Shown one piece after another: positions 42,326 through 51,405 of a DNA stretch of 64,000 nt (within the stretch, counting starts at the first letter, position 1; every line of letters starts with the position of its first letter). The DNA is taken from positions 3,720,001 through 3,784,000 of the forward strand of contig NZ_CP101989.1 of NCBI RefSeq assembly GCF_024508275.1. Reading direction: 5' to 3'. Below the pieces are notes generated by a model. That model searched no databases. It saw only the letters and a list, made by a program, of their open reading frames with translations, and was not told where the DNA came from. A program made the position numbers and the translations under genes. This DNA comes from Cellulomonas wangsupingiae. GTDB taxonomy: Bacteria > Actinomycetota > Actinomycetes > Actinomycetales > Cellulomonadaceae.

Positions 42326-43176
42326 CGCGTCTGCTCGTCGTCACCGCCGACGACCTCGGGCTCACCGCCGGCGTCAACGAGGCGGTGCGCCGCGGCCACG
42401 TCGACGGCGTCGTCACGGCCACGTCGCTGCTGGCCGTGGGCACGGCGTTCGACGACGCCGCCCGCGTCCTGCGCGACCACCCGACCCTCGAGGTCGGTGC
42501 GCACCTGGCGCTCGTCGGCGAGGACCCCCCGCTGCTGTCCGCACGCGAGGTCCCGACGCTGGTCGACCGCGACGGCCGGTTCCCCCTGGGCTACCGCACG
42601 GTCGTCGCGCGCGGTCTCGCGGGACGCATCGACCCCGACGACGTGCGGCGCGAGCTGACCGCGCAGCTCGAGCGCGTGCGGGGCGTCGGGCTGCCCGTCA
42701 CGCACGTCGACACCCACCAGCACACGCACCTGTGGCCCGTCGTGGGGCGCGTCGTCACCGAGCTCGCGCTCGCGGCGGGCGTCCCGGCCGTCCGCCTGCC
42801 GCGCAGCCGCGCGGTCGGGGTGGCCGGCGTGGGCGTCGGCGTCCTGGGCCGCGGCCTGCGCCGACGCCTCGAGCGCGCGGGCCTGGCGACGACCGACGAC
42901 TACGCGGGCCTCGACGAGGCCGGTGCGATGGACGAGGACCGTCTGGTGGCGACCCTGCAGGCGGCCGCCGCGCGCGGCGCCCGCACCCTGGAGGTCAACG
43001 CCCACCCCGGCGTCGCCGACGACCCGCACACCGCGCGCTTCGCCTGGGGCTACCGGTGGGCGGACGAGCTGGCGGCGCTCACGTCGGCCCGCACCCGCGC
43101 GACCGTCGAGGCGTGCGGCTACCGCCTGACGGGCTTCGCAGGGCTGGGCGCCGCGGACGCGGGAGGACGTCGGTGA
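42322..43176 (+). CDS. ChbG/HpnK (YdjC)-family carbohydrate deacetylase
   Basis: The product has 284 residues and a TIM-barrel-like deacetylase fold. The metal-binding residues appear in TADDLGLTAGVNEA (Asp10, Asp11), VGAHLALVGE (His) and THVDTHQHTHLWP (His cluster). ChbG deacetylates chitooligosaccharides and HpnK acts on hopanoid glycolipids. GTG 42322 overlaps the GT2 stop codon. In this operon it likely removes an acetyl group from an N-acetylhexosamine on a lipid-linked glycan; this is inference from the neighbours. Confidence 0.88.
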   Translation: MTRLLVVTADDLGLTAGVNEAVRRGHVDGVVTATSLLAVGTAFDDAARVLRDHPTLEVGAHLALVGEDPPLLSAREVPTLVDRDGRFPLGYRTVVARGLAGRIDPDDVRRELTAQLERVRGVGLPVTHVDTHQHTHLWPVVGRVVTELALAAGVPAVRLPRSRAVGVAGVGVGVLGRGLRRRLERAGLATTDDYAGLDEAGAMDEDRLVATLQAAAARGARTLEVNAHPGVADDPHTARFAWGYRWADELAALTSARTRATVEACGYRLTGFAGLGAADAGGRR

Positions 43177-43844
43177 CCGGGCGACGCCCCGACGCCGCCG
43201 GCCGGCGCGCGCTCGCGCTGTACCGCGACGCCCCGTGGCAGGAGCGCGCCCATGTGCACGTGCGGTGGTGGAGCGCCCCGTTCCGGCGGCTCGTGACGCT
43301 GCTGCCCGAGGCCGGGCCGGTGCTGGAGATCGGCTGCGGGCACGGGCTGTTCAGCGCCTACGCGGCGTTGTCCGGCGAGCGGCGGCACGTCGTCGGGGTG
43401 GACATCGACGCGGACAAGATCGCGGCGGGCGCGGTGGCCGCCGCACGGGTGCCCAACCTCGAGCTGACGGTCGCGCCCGACGGCGCGGTCCCCGCCGGGC
43501 CGTGGGCGGCGGTGGTCGTCGTCGACGTGCTGTACCTGCTGCCCGCCGACGCCCAGCGCGCCCTCCTGGCGGCCGCCGCGGCGCAGGTGGCCCCGGGCGG
43601 ACGTCTGGTCGTCAAGGAGATGGGTGCGTCCCCGGCGTGGAAGGTCCGCTGGAACCGCTGGCAGGAGACGCTGTCGGTACGCGTCCTGCGCATCACGGAG
43701 GGGTCGGCGACCTTCACGTTCGTCGACCCCTCCGTCATGGCCGGCTGGCTGCGCGAGGACGGGCTGACCGTGACCGCCACGCGGCTCGACGCCGGGCGCG
43801 TGCACCCGCACCACGTGCTGGTGGCCGAACGGGCGCCGGCCTGA
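43173..43844 (+). CDS. Class I SAM-dependent methyltransferase
   Basis: The product has 223 residues. The AdoMet-binding motif I VLEIGCGHGLFSAYA, post-I GVDIDADKI, and the acidic VVVVDVLYLLP loop are seen. It is a small O- or N-methyltransferase of the cytoplasm. GTG 43173 overlaps the deacetylase stop by four bases. It is the last gene of the operon, which suggests it finishes a sugar or lipid head group. The substrate cannot be told. It converges with the CPBP gene, with only 12 bases between the stops. Confidence 0.87.
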   Translation: MTGRRPDAAGRRALALYRDAPWQERAHVHVRWWSAPFRRLVTLLPEAGPVLEIGCGHGLFSAYAALSGERRHVVGVDIDADKIAAGAVAAARVPNLELTVAPDGAVPAGPWAAVVVVDVLYLLPADAQRALLAAAAAQVAPGGRLVVKEMGASPAWKVRWNRWQETLSVRVLRITEGSATFTFVDPSVMAGWLREDGLTVTATRLDAGRVHPHHVLVAERAPA

Positions 43845-43856
43845 CCGTCGGCCCCG

Positions 43857-44744
43857 TCAGCCGAGCAGCAGCACGGCGATGCCGAACCCGTTGGCCAGCA
43901 CGTGCAGCAGCACGACGAGCCACGCGTTGCGGTACCGGCTCCACAGGCAGGCCGCCACCAGCCCGAAACCGAGGCCCTGCACGACGATCGCCCCCGACAC
44001 CTCGACGAGGGCACCCCCGTGCTGCCGGGACCCGACGTGCATCAGCGCGAACGCGAGCGTCGCGACGGTGATGCCGCCCCAGCGGCCCAGCAGCGCCTCC
44101 AGCCGCGTCTGCAGCCACACCCGGAAGAACAGCTCCTCCCCCACGCCGGCCGTGACCGCCGTGGCCACCGCCGCCGTGACCAGGAGGTCGACCGGGACCT
44201 CGCCGTAGTCCGGCTCCTGCACCCACGGAGCGGCCCGGGCGACAGCCGTCCACACGCCGACGACGACGAGCGGGGCCCACCACCGCCACGCGGCGCGGGG
44301 CCACCCGGTCCGCAGCCCCCGGGTCGCGAGCACGACGCCCCCCGGCACGGCGACCAGCAGCACGATCTTGACGAGGTGGTAGTCGGCCGAGGCCGCCACC
44401 CCGGTCGCCGCCACCACCAGCGGGAAGGCCGCCGCGCACGCGAGCAGGAGCATCACCGCGAGCAGCACCCGGCGCCGGTCGGCCACGCGCGGCGCGAGCA
44501 CCGGGGCACGCCGGGGCAGCGCCCACGTGAGGGCCAGCGCCAGCACGGTGGGTCCGAGGACCACGAGGTACGGCACGGTCGGCGCGCCCGGGTCGGCCGA
44601 GGCCCGCAGCCCGTCGGGGGCGGCCGCGAGCACGGTGGCCAGGGCGGCGGCCGCGACCACCGCGCCGGTCACCGCCAGCGCGGTGCCGGTGCGCGGGAAC
44701 GGCACGCCCGTGCCGGGCGTGGTGGTGGTGGTCGCCGCCGTCAT
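43857..44744 (-). CDS. CPBP-family intramembrane glutamic endopeptidase
   Basis: The product has 295 residues and about eight membrane helices. The protease motifs are Glu203-Glu204 with Arg208 (VGEELFFRVW), His236 (FALMHVG) and His281 with Asn285 (HVLAN). Relatives cleave prenylated or membrane peptides (Rce1, abortive-infection proteins) or protect against bacteriocins. ATG 44744 was chosen over an upstream ATG because TAGCGT lies 7 bases before it, as for leaderless genes. It is not part of a bacteriocin operon here. Confidence 0.88.
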   Translation of the reverse strand: MTAATTTTTPGTGVPFPRTGTALAVTGAVVAAAALATVLAAAPDGLRASADPGAPTVPYLVVLGPTVLALALTWALPRRAPVLAPRVADRRRVLLAVMLLLACAAAFPLVVAATGVAASADYHLVKIVLLVAVPGGVVLATRGLRTGWPRAAWRWWAPLVVVGVWTAVARAAPWVQEPDYGEVPVDLLVTAAVATAVTAGVGEELFFRVWLQTRLEALLGRWGGITVATLAFALMHVGSRQHGGALVEVSGAIVVQGLGFGLVAACLWSRYRNAWLVVLLHVLANGFGIAVLLLG

Positions 44745-44874
44745 GGCGCCGACGCTAGGCATCGCCCCGGGGATGCCGCCTCCTCCGGACGACGGAACCG
44801 CGGGTCACCGCCTCGTCAGGACGACGGAGGCGCGGGCAGCGGCGGCCGGCTCACCCCCGCGCCCCGCGCGCACC

Positions 44875-45525
44875 TCACGCCGTGGCGACGGCCTCCGCGA
44901 CCGGGGTGTCCCCGGAGACGAGCTCCCACTGCCGGCCGATGCTCGTGTCCGTGACGAGCGCCGCCGCCACGACCTCCGCGACGTCGGCACGCGGCACCGT
45001 GCCGCGCTCGACGTGCTCGGCCAGCCGGACCCGCCCGGTGCCGGGCTCGTCGGTCAGGCCGCCGGGGCGCAGGATCGTCCAGTCCAGGCCGGAGTCGCGC
45101 AACGCCTCGTCGGCGTCCCGCTTGGCGACGACGTACGCGGCCCACACGGCACGCATGTCGTCCGTGATCGGCTCGTCGACGCCGATCGCGGAGATCTGCA
45201 CGAACCGCCGGACGCCCGCCAGCCGCGCGCCGTCCTGCGACTTCAGCGAGCCCTCCAGGTCGACGGCGCGCTTGCGGTCCGCGCGGCCGTCGGCGCCGGC
45301 ACCGGCCGCGAAGACCACGGCGTCGGCACCCGTCAGGACGGCCGCGAAGTCGTCCGCGTCGGACGCCTCGATGTCCAGCAGCGCCGGCTGGGTGCCGAGC
45401 GCCGCCAGCTCGTCGGCGTGCTCGGGCTTGCGGACCAGCGGCACGACGACGTCGCCGCGGGCGACCAGCAGCGGCGCGAGGAGCCGCGCGATCTTGCCGT
45501 GGCCGCCCACGACGACGACGCGCAT
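44875..45525 (-). CDS. NAD(P)H-binding atypical SDR (NmrA/YwnB-like)
   Basis: The product has 216 residues. The Rossmann motif VVVGGHGKIARLL lies at the start, and SAIGVDEPITD and DWTILRPGGLTDEPG are typical of atypical short-chain dehydrogenases that bind NADPH without a standard catalytic triad. It may sense redox state or reduce an unknown ligand. Its start ATG (45523-45525) overlaps the preceding SDR stop by one base (TGATG), so the two are made together. Substrate unknown. Confidence 0.87.
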   Translation of the reverse strand: MRVVVVGGHGKIARLLAPLLVARGDVVVPLVRKPEHADELAALGTQPALLDIEASDADDFAAVLTGADAVVFAAGAGADGRADRKRAVDLEGSLKSQDGARLAGVRRFVQISAIGVDEPITDDMRAVWAAYVVAKRDADEALRDSGLDWTILRPGGLTDEPGTGRVRLAEHVERGTVPRADVAEVVAAALVTDTSIGRQWELVSGDTPVAEAVATA

Positions 45526-46415
45526 CAGGAGCGCCCGCCGGTCACCAGGATCCGGTCGCCGGTCACGTACGACGACTCCTGCGACGCCAGGAACACGTAG
45601 GCGGGCGCGAGCTCGGCCGGCTGGCCCGCGCGGCCCAGCGGCGTGTCGGAGCCGAAGCTCTCGACCTTCTCGGAGTTCATCGTCGCCGGGATCAGCGGGG
45701 TCCAGATCGGCCCCGGGCAGACCGCGTTCACGCGGATGCCGTCCTCGGCGAGCTGCTGGGCGAGGCCCTTCGAGAAGTTGTAGATCGCGGCCTTGGTCGA
45801 CGCGTAGTCCAGCAGCGGCGGGCTGGGGTCGAACGCCTGGATCGAGGAGGTGTTGATGATCGACGCGCCGCTGGTCAGGTGCGGCAGCGCCGCCTGCGTG
45901 ATCCAGAACATCGCGTAGATGTTGGTCTTCAGCACGCGGTCGAGCTGCTCGGTCGTGATGTCGGCCAGCCCGCCGGTCTGCGCCATCTGGTACGCGGCGT
46001 TGTTGACGAGGACGTCCAGCCCGCCGAGCTCCTGGACGACGCGGTCGGGCAGCGAGCGCGCGAGCGCCTCGTCGCGGATGTCGCCGGGCAGGAGCAGGCC
46101 GCGGCGGCCCGCCTTCTCGATCCAGTCGAGCGTCACGCGCGCGTCCTCCTCCTCCTCGGGGAGGTAGGAGATCGCGACGTCGGCGCCCTCGCGGGCGAAC
46201 GCGATGGCGACGGCGCGGCCGATGCCGGAGTCACCGCCGGTGATGAGCGCGCGGCGGCCCTCGAGCCGCCCGGAGCCCCGGTACGACTCCTCGCCGTGGT
46301 CGGGCTCCTGGCGCATGTCCTCGGTGCGCCCCGGGTGCTCGATCTGCTCCGCGGTCTGCGACTCCGGGTCGGGGTGCTGGGTGGTCGGGTCCTGGGGTGT
46401 CGTCTGGTCAGCCAT
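45525..46415 (-). CDS. SDR oxidoreductase, stress-type (YghA/GsiB-linked class)
   Basis: The product has 296 residues. The long acidic N-terminal tail (MADQTTPQDPTTQHPDPESQ onwards) precedes a classical SDR fold with ITGGDSGIGRAVAIAF, NNAAYQMAQ and the YASTKAAIYNFSKG catalytic Tyr and Lys. This layout is found in general-stress oxidoreductases such as Bacillus YdaD/YhxC and E. coli YghA. It is the first gene of a two-gene unit with the NAD(P)H-binding protein. The ATG at 46415 is preferred over the preceding GTG (46418). Confidence 0.9.
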   Translation of the reverse strand: MADQTTPQDPTTQHPDPESQTAEQIEHPGRTEDMRQEPDHGEESYRGSGRLEGRRALITGGDSGIGRAVAIAFAREGADVAISYLPEEEEDARVTLDWIEKAGRRGLLLPGDIRDEALARSLPDRVVQELGGLDVLVNNAAYQMAQTGGLADITTEQLDRVLKTNIYAMFWITQAALPHLTSGASIINTSSIQAFDPSPPLLDYASTKAAIYNFSKGLAQQLAEDGIRVNAVCPGPIWTPLIPATMNSEKVESFGSDTPLGRAGQPAELAPAYVFLASQESSYVTGDRILVTGGRS

Positions 46416-46478
46416 CACCCCATGGTGGTCGGAAGCCGGCCGCCCGGCATCCGGAGACGGCGGGTGGAACCGGGACGG

Positions 46479-46513
46479 CGCCGGCCACCGCCCCGTGCGG
46501 GCGGTGGCCGGCG
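46479..46513 (-). terminator. Hairpin terminator after the CBS-domain gene
   Basis: CGCCGGCCACCGCC (46479-46492) and GGCGGTGGCCGGCG (46500-46513) pair perfectly around a seven-base loop. On the minus strand it begins 14 bases after the CBS-gene stop at 46527. Confidence 0.8.
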
Positions 46514-46526
46514 GGCGCGGGCCGGG

Positions 46527-46943
46527 TCAGTCGTTCGGCGGCGCCTCGGAGATGTCGGCCAGGGCCGAGTCGGGGTCGAGCGCCACGGCGAGGTCCCCGA
46601 TGCTGAGGATGCCGACGGCCTGGCCCCCCTCGACGACGGGCACGCGCCGGACCGCCTGCTCGCGCATGATCCGCACGACGTCCACGAGGTCGTCGTCGGG
46701 GGCGACGGTGAGCGGGTCGCCGGTCGCCAGCTGACCGACCGGCGCGTCCAGGCCGATGCCCGTGGCGAGCCCCCGGACCACGAGGTCGCGGTCGGTGACG
46801 ATGCCGGTGACGACGCCGTCCTCGGCGACCACGAGCGCGCCGACGTCCTGCGTCGCCATGGTCTCGGCCACCGCGCGCAGCGTGTCGGTGACCTCGACGA
46901 CGGTGGGGTGGGTGGTCATGAGCTCGGAGACCGTGCGGGCCAT
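46527..46943 (-). CDS. CBS domain-pair protein
   Basis: The product has 138 residues and two CBS modules. SELMTTHPTVVEVTDTLRAV and IVTDRDLVVRGLATG form the first, PVVEGGQAVGILSIGDLA the second. Such free-standing pairs bind adenosyl ligands (AMP, ATP, SAM, NADPH) and sense energy or redox state. AGGAGG lies five bases before ATG 46943, a strong ribosome site. Similar proteins in mycobacteria (Hrp1) are induced by hypoxia, which is only a family hint here. The gene ends at a hairpin at 46479. Confidence 0.88.
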   Translation of the reverse strand: MARTVSELMTTHPTVVEVTDTLRAVAETMATQDVGALVVAEDGVVTGIVTDRDLVVRGLATGIGLDAPVGQLATGDPLTVAPDDDLVDVVRIMREQAVRRVPVVEGGQAVGILSIGDLAVALDPDSALADISEAPPND

Positions 46944-47085
46944 GTGTCCTCCTGCTGGTGCTCGGAACGCGGGCCGGGGCCCGCGGCGGCGGGGAGCGCC
47001 GCCCGGCGTCCACCGTCGGCCATGGCGCGCCCGCGCGCATCCCGGGAGCCGTCCGGTGTGGGCGGGGCGCCGTAACCTCGCCGGT

Positions 47086-50000
47086 GTGATCCTGCTCGAC
47101 GACGCGACCCTCACGTACTCGGCCGGCGACCTGACGTCCGCCGCGCAGTGCGAGTACGCCGTCCTGCGTGCGCTCGACGCGCACCTGGGCCGCGGGCCGG
47201 CGGCCGAGCCGGACGCGGACGTGGTGCTCGCACGCGTCGCGCACCTCGGTGACGAGCACGAGCAGCGGGTGCTGCGCGGGCTCGTCCGGCAGTACGGCGT
47301 GTGGCACCCGGGCGCGCGCGGCGGGCTCGCGCAGGTGCCGGGCACGGGCGACCCCGCGGTGCGCGCGCACCTGGAGGCGGCGCAGGCCGCGACCACCGAC
47401 CGGCTCGCCTCGGCGGACGTCGTGCACCAGGCCGCGTTCTTCGACGGGCGCTTCGTCGGCCGCGCGGACTTCCTGGTCCGCGAGGACGACGGCGCGTGGT
47501 CGGTCCGCGACGCCAAGCTGGCGCGCAACGCCCAGCCGACGGCGCTGCTGCAGGTCGCCGCGTACGCCGACCAGCTCGTGCGCGCGGGCCTGCCGGTGGC
47601 GCGCGAGGTCCAGCTCGTGCTCGGCGACGGTGCGGTGACGCGGCACGCCGTCGCCGACCTCGTCCCGGTGTACCTGGAGCGGCGCGCACGGCTGCAGGAG
47701 GTCCTCGACACGCACCGCGCGCAGGACGGCCCCGTCGCGTGGGGCGACGACCGGTGGTCCGCGTGCGGCAGGTGCTCGCTGTGCACGGCCGAGCTCGAGG
47801 CGCGGCGCGACGTCACGCTCGTCGCGGGCGTCTACGAGCGCCAGCGCACGGCCCTCCTGGCTGCCGGGATCGGCACGATCGACGCGCTCGCGGCCGCCCC
47901 GGACGGCCTGGAGGTCGACGGACTGAGCCCGGCGGTCGTCGAGAAGGCCCAGCTGCAGGCCCGCCTGCAGCTGGCGCAGGAACGCCGCAACCCCGATCCC
48001 ACGCACCCCACGGACGTCCCCTGGGCCGTGACGCACCCCGAGCGGATCGCCGAGCTGCTGCCGCCGGCGGACCCGGGCGACATCTTCTTCGACTTCGAGG
48101 GCGACCCGCTGTGGTACGACGCGGCGATGGCGGGCGAGCCGGACGCGTGGGGCCTGGAGTACCTGTTCGGCGTCGTGGAGAACGCACCCGCACCCGGTGC
48201 GGAGGCCCCGTTCGTCGCGTTCTGGGCGCACGACCGCGCGGCCGAGCGCGTCGCGCTGCGGGACTTCCTCGCCTACCTCGCGCGCCGCCGGCAGGAGCAC
48301 CCCGGCATGCACGTCTACCACTACGCGGCGTACGAGAAGTCGACGCTGCGGCGCCTCGCCGCGCGCCACGGCGAGGGCGAGGCCCAGGTCGACGCGATGC
48401 TGCGCGAGGGCCTGCTGGTCGACCTGTACGCCGCCGTGAAGGCGGGCGTGCGCACCGGGCAGCGGTCCTACTCGCTGAAGAAGCTCGAGCCGCTGTACAT
48501 GGCGACGGGGCGTGGCGACGGCGTGACGAACGCGGCCGACTCGATCGTGGAGTACGCCGAGGCCGTCGCCGCCCGTGACGCGGGCCGCCTCGACGACTGG
48601 ACCGAGCGCATCAAGTCCATCGAGGTCTACAACCACTACGACTGCGACTCGACGCTCGGCCTGCGCAACTGGCTGCTGGCCCGGCTCGACGAGGTGGGCG
48701 TGGCCCCGTGCCGGGCCGTCGTGCTCGACCCGGAGGCGGAGGCCCGCGCCGCGGAGCTCTCGGCGCCGGACCCGGTGGAGGACGACCTGCTCGCCGTCGC
48801 GGGGCCCGGGCCCGGCGAGGGCGTCGTGCGCACGCCGGGCCGGCAGGCCGTCGCGCTGGTCGGCGCCGCGCTGCGGTACCACCAGCGGGAGGACAAGCCG
48901 TACTGGTGGGGCCACTTCGACCGGCTCGGCGCGCACCCGTCGGACTGGACCGAGCGGCGCAACGTGCTGCTGGCCGACAGGCCGGGGGACGTCGAGGTCG
49001 TCACGGACTGGCACCTGCCGCCCGGCAAGCAGGTCGAGCGCCGCGTGCTGCGCATGACGGGCCGCCTGGAGCCGGGCAGCGACCTGCGGCCAGGTGCGCA
49101 GGCCGTGGGCCTGTACGACGCGCCGCTGCCGGAGTGCGTCAAGCGGTCGGTCGACGCGCCGCGCGGCTGGTGCGAGCGCATGACGGTGCTGGACGTCACC
49201 GCCGAGGCGGACGGGTCCCGCGTGCGCGACGTGCTGCTGGTCGCCGAGACCCGACCGCGCGGGTCGGCGCCGTTCACCGAGCTGCCGATGGCGCTCGCGC
49301 CGTCGGGTCCCATCGGCACCGCCCCGCTGCGGGAGGCCATCCGCGGGCTCGCGGAGGACGTGCTCGCCGCGGTGCGCACCCCCGTCCCCGACGACGCCGA
49401 CGTGGCGCTGCCGCGCACCGCCGTCCTCGACCTGGCGCGCCGCACACCGCCGCGCACCCGCTCCGGCGGCCCGCTGCCGACCGGCGACGACCTGGTCGAC
49501 GTCCTGACGCGCGCCGTGCTCGACCTCGACGACTCCTACCTCGCCGTGCAGGGCCCGCCCGGGACGGGCAAGACGTACACCGGCGCGCGCGTCATCGCCG
49601 CGCTCGTCGTACGCGGGTGGCGCGTGGGGGTCGTCGCGCAGTCGCACGCCGTGGTGGAGAACATGCTGCGCGGCGTCGCGGGTGCGGGCGTCCCGGCCGA
49701 CGCGATCGCCAAGAAGGCGCCGGGCTCCTCCGACGGCCGCACCGCCGACCCGACGGCCCCGTGGACCTGGGTGCCGGACGCGGGGTTCGGGGCCTTCTGG
49801 GCGGCGCACCGCGGCGGTGCCCCGGGGGCCGGCGCCGTGCTCGGCGGCACCGCGTGGGACCTCGTCAGCGCCAAGCGGCTGCCCGCCGCGCCGCTCGACC
49901 TCCTCGTCGTGGACGAGGCGGGCCAGTTCGCCCTCGCGAACACGTTCGCCGTCGCCGGCGCAGCCCGCAACCTCCTGCTCCTGGGCGACCCGCAGCAGCT

Positions 50001-50733
50001 GCCGCAGGTCAGCCAGGGCACGCACCCCGAGCCGGTCGACCGCAGCGCGCTCGGCTGGCTCACGGACGGGCACGACACCCTGCCCGCCGACCTCGGGTAC
50101 TTCCTGCCCGTGACGTACCGGCTGCACCCGGTCCTGTGCGAGGCGGTCTCCACGCTCGCCTACGAGGGACGCCTGACCGCCGCCCCCTGCGCGGCGGACC
50201 GCTCGCTCGACGGCGTGCCGCCCGGCGTGCACGGCGTCCTCGTCGACCACGACGGCAACGCCGTCGCCTCCCCGCAGGAGGCGGACGTCGTCGTACGGCT
50301 CGTCGCCGACCTCGTCGGGCGCACGTGGCGCGACCCGCGCGCCCCGCAGCCCGAGCGGGCCCTGGCGCCGCAGGACGTGCTCGTGGTCGCCGCCTACAAC
50401 GCCCAGGTCTGGACGGTCCGGCAGGCGCTCGACGCGGCCGGGTTCACCGGCACGCGCGTCGGGACGGTCGACAGGTTCCAGGGCCAGGAGGCACCGGTCG
50501 TGCTGGTCACGACCGCCGCGTCGTCGCCGGCGCACGTGCCCCGCGGCCTCGACTTCCTGCTCGACCGCAACCGGCTGAACGTCGCGGTGTCCCGCGGGCA
50601 GTGGGCGGCCTTCGTCGTCCGCTCCTCGCGGCTCACGCGGACCCTGCCGCACCGCCCCGAGTCGCTCGAACGGCTCGGCGCGTTCGTGGGACTGACCACC
50701 CGCTCGGTCGTGGCGCCGCCCGTGGGCACGTAG
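47086..50733 (+). CDS. TM0106-type RecB-like nuclease with SF1 helicase domain
   Basis: The product has 1215 residues in three parts. Residues about 5-240 are a PD-(D/E)XK nuclease with Asp128 (GRADFL), Asp142/Lys144 (RDAKLA), Gln156 and Tyr160, plus Cys22 and CGRCSLC (227-233), which can hold an Fe-S cluster as in Cas4 and AddB. Residues about 330-560 are an RNase H-like exonuclease (FFDFEGD near 334-340; NHYDCDSTLG). Residues about 800-1215 are an SF1 helicase with GPPGTGKT (823-830), LLVVDEAGQ (Asp943, Glu944) and LLLGDPQQLPQ. It resembles Dna2-like helicase-nucleases and should process DNA ends or flaps. GTG 47086 follows TAACCT by 7 bases (leaderless). Confidence 0.88.
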   Translation: MILLDDATLTYSAGDLTSAAQCEYAVLRALDAHLGRGPAAEPDADVVLARVAHLGDEHEQRVLRGLVRQYGVWHPGARGGLAQVPGTGDPAVRAHLEAAQAATTDRLASADVVHQAAFFDGRFVGRADFLVREDDGAWSVRDAKLARNAQPTALLQVAAYADQLVRAGLPVAREVQLVLGDGAVTRHAVADLVPVYLERRARLQEVLDTHRAQDGPVAWGDDRWSACGRCSLCTAELEARRDVTLVAGVYERQRTALLAAGIGTIDALAAAPDGLEVDGLSPAVVEKAQLQARLQLAQERRNPDPTHPTDVPWAVTHPERIAELLPPADPGDIFFDFEGDPLWYDAAMAGEPDAWGLEYLFGVVENAPAPGAEAPFVAFWAHDRAAERVALRDFLAYLARRRQEHPGMHVYHYAAYEKSTLRRLAARHGEGEAQVDAMLREGLLVDLYAAVKAGVRTGQRSYSLKKLEPLYMATGRGDGVTNAADSIVEYAEAVAARDAGRLDDWTERIKSIEVYNHYDCDSTLGLRNWLLARLDEVGVAPCRAVVLDPEAEARAAELSAPDPVEDDLLAVAGPGPGEGVVRTPGRQAVALVGAALRYHQREDKPYWWGHFDRLGAHPSDWTERRNVLLADRPGDVEVVTDWHLPPGKQVERRVLRMTGRLEPGSDLRPGAQAVGLYDAPLPECVKRSVDAPRGWCERMTVLDVTAEADGSRVRDVLLVAETRPRGSAPFTELPMALAPSGPIGTAPLREAIRGLAEDVLAAVRTPVPDDADVALPRTAVLDLARRTPPRTRSGGPLPTGDDLVDVLTRAVLDLDDSYLAVQGPPGTGKTYTGARVIAALVVRGWRVGVVAQSHAVVENMLRGVAGAGVPADAIAKKAPGSSDGRTADPTAPWTWVPDAGFGAFWAAHRGGAPGAGAVLGGTAWDLVSAKRLPAAPLDLLVVDEAGQFALANTFAVAGAARNLLLLGDPQQLPQVSQGTHPEPVDRSALGWLTDGHDTLPADLGYFLPVTYRLHPVLCEAVSTLAYEGRLTAAPCAADRSLDGVPPGVHGVLVDHDGNAVASPQEADVVVRLVADLVGRTWRDPRAPQPERALAPQDVLVVAAYNAQVWTVRQALDAAGFTGTRVGTVDRFQGQEAPVVLVTTAASSPAHVPRGLDFLLDRNRLNVAVSRGQWAAFVVRSSRLTRTLPHRPESLERLGAFVGLTTRSVVAPPVGT

Positions 50734-50799
50734 CGTCGGGCATGGCGCCGGCCCGTGGGCCACCACGGCGCGACGGCACGACGACGAGGCGGAGGAACC

Positions 50800-51387
50800 A
50801 TGGGCGTGGACGAGGAGTTCGAGCGCGTACGCAGGTCGCTGCGCACCGAGGAGCAGGCGCTGGCGCAGGAGTTCGAGCGGATCGACGCCGAGGCGCGGGC
50901 GGCCGTCGACGCGAGCGTCGAGCACGTGCGCACGGAGCTCGCGACGCAGGCCGACCGCATCCGCGAGGCCATCGCGCAGCAGCGCGACGAGCTCGAGGCC
51001 CGCAGCGAGGCGCTCCGGCACGACGTCGAGGACGCGCCGGACGACACCGTCGCCGACGACGTGGACGCCGCGCCGGACGGCGCGACGGAGGACGACCGCG
51101 TCGCGCGGGACCTCGACGCCGCGCAGAGCCCGCAGGACGCCGACGCCGACGCGGGCGCCCTCGACCCCGAGGAGCCGGCCGACGTCCCCCCGGCGGGCAC
51201 GGCCGAGGTCACCGCGGTCGTCGACGGGGAGTACCCGGACGACATCGTCTGGACCGACGAGGAGGACCAGGGCGCACCCGAGCCGACGGCGCACGTCGAG
51301 CAGGCCGACGGCACCGACGTCAGCCATGTCACCGCGGGCGGCGAGGGATCCGACGACAGGATCGGCAGGGTCGAGCGCGGCGACTGA
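50800..51387 (+). CDS. Acidic coiled-coil protein of unknown function
   Basis: The product has 195 residues. Residues about 5-70 form a likely coiled coil (VDEEFERVRRSLRTEEQALA, then QEFERIDAEARAAV and more heptads). The remaining 120 residues are very acidic and rich in Asp, Glu, Ala and Pro, so probably disordered. GGAGGA lies seven bases before ATG 50800. There is no signal peptide or membrane segment. It lies behind the nuclease-helicase gene, but no link is evident. No known family was recognised. Confidence 0.7.
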   Translation: MGVDEEFERVRRSLRTEEQALAQEFERIDAEARAAVDASVEHVRTELATQADRIREAIAQQRDELEARSEALRHDVEDAPDDTVADDVDAAPDGATEDDRVARDLDAAQSPQDADADAGALDPEEPADVPPAGTAEVTAVVDGEYPDDIVWTDEEDQGAPEPTAHVEQADGTDVSHVTAGGEGSDDRIGRVERGD

Positions 51388-51405
51388 CGCCGGCGACGGC
51401 CGCGG

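Noticed and set aside
46408..51327. Very long open frame (over 1600 codons) on the minus strand
   Set aside because: It runs antisense to the nuclease-helicase gene and neighbours. It has the Arg/Val/Gly-rich composition of a shadow frame in high-GC DNA and no domain.
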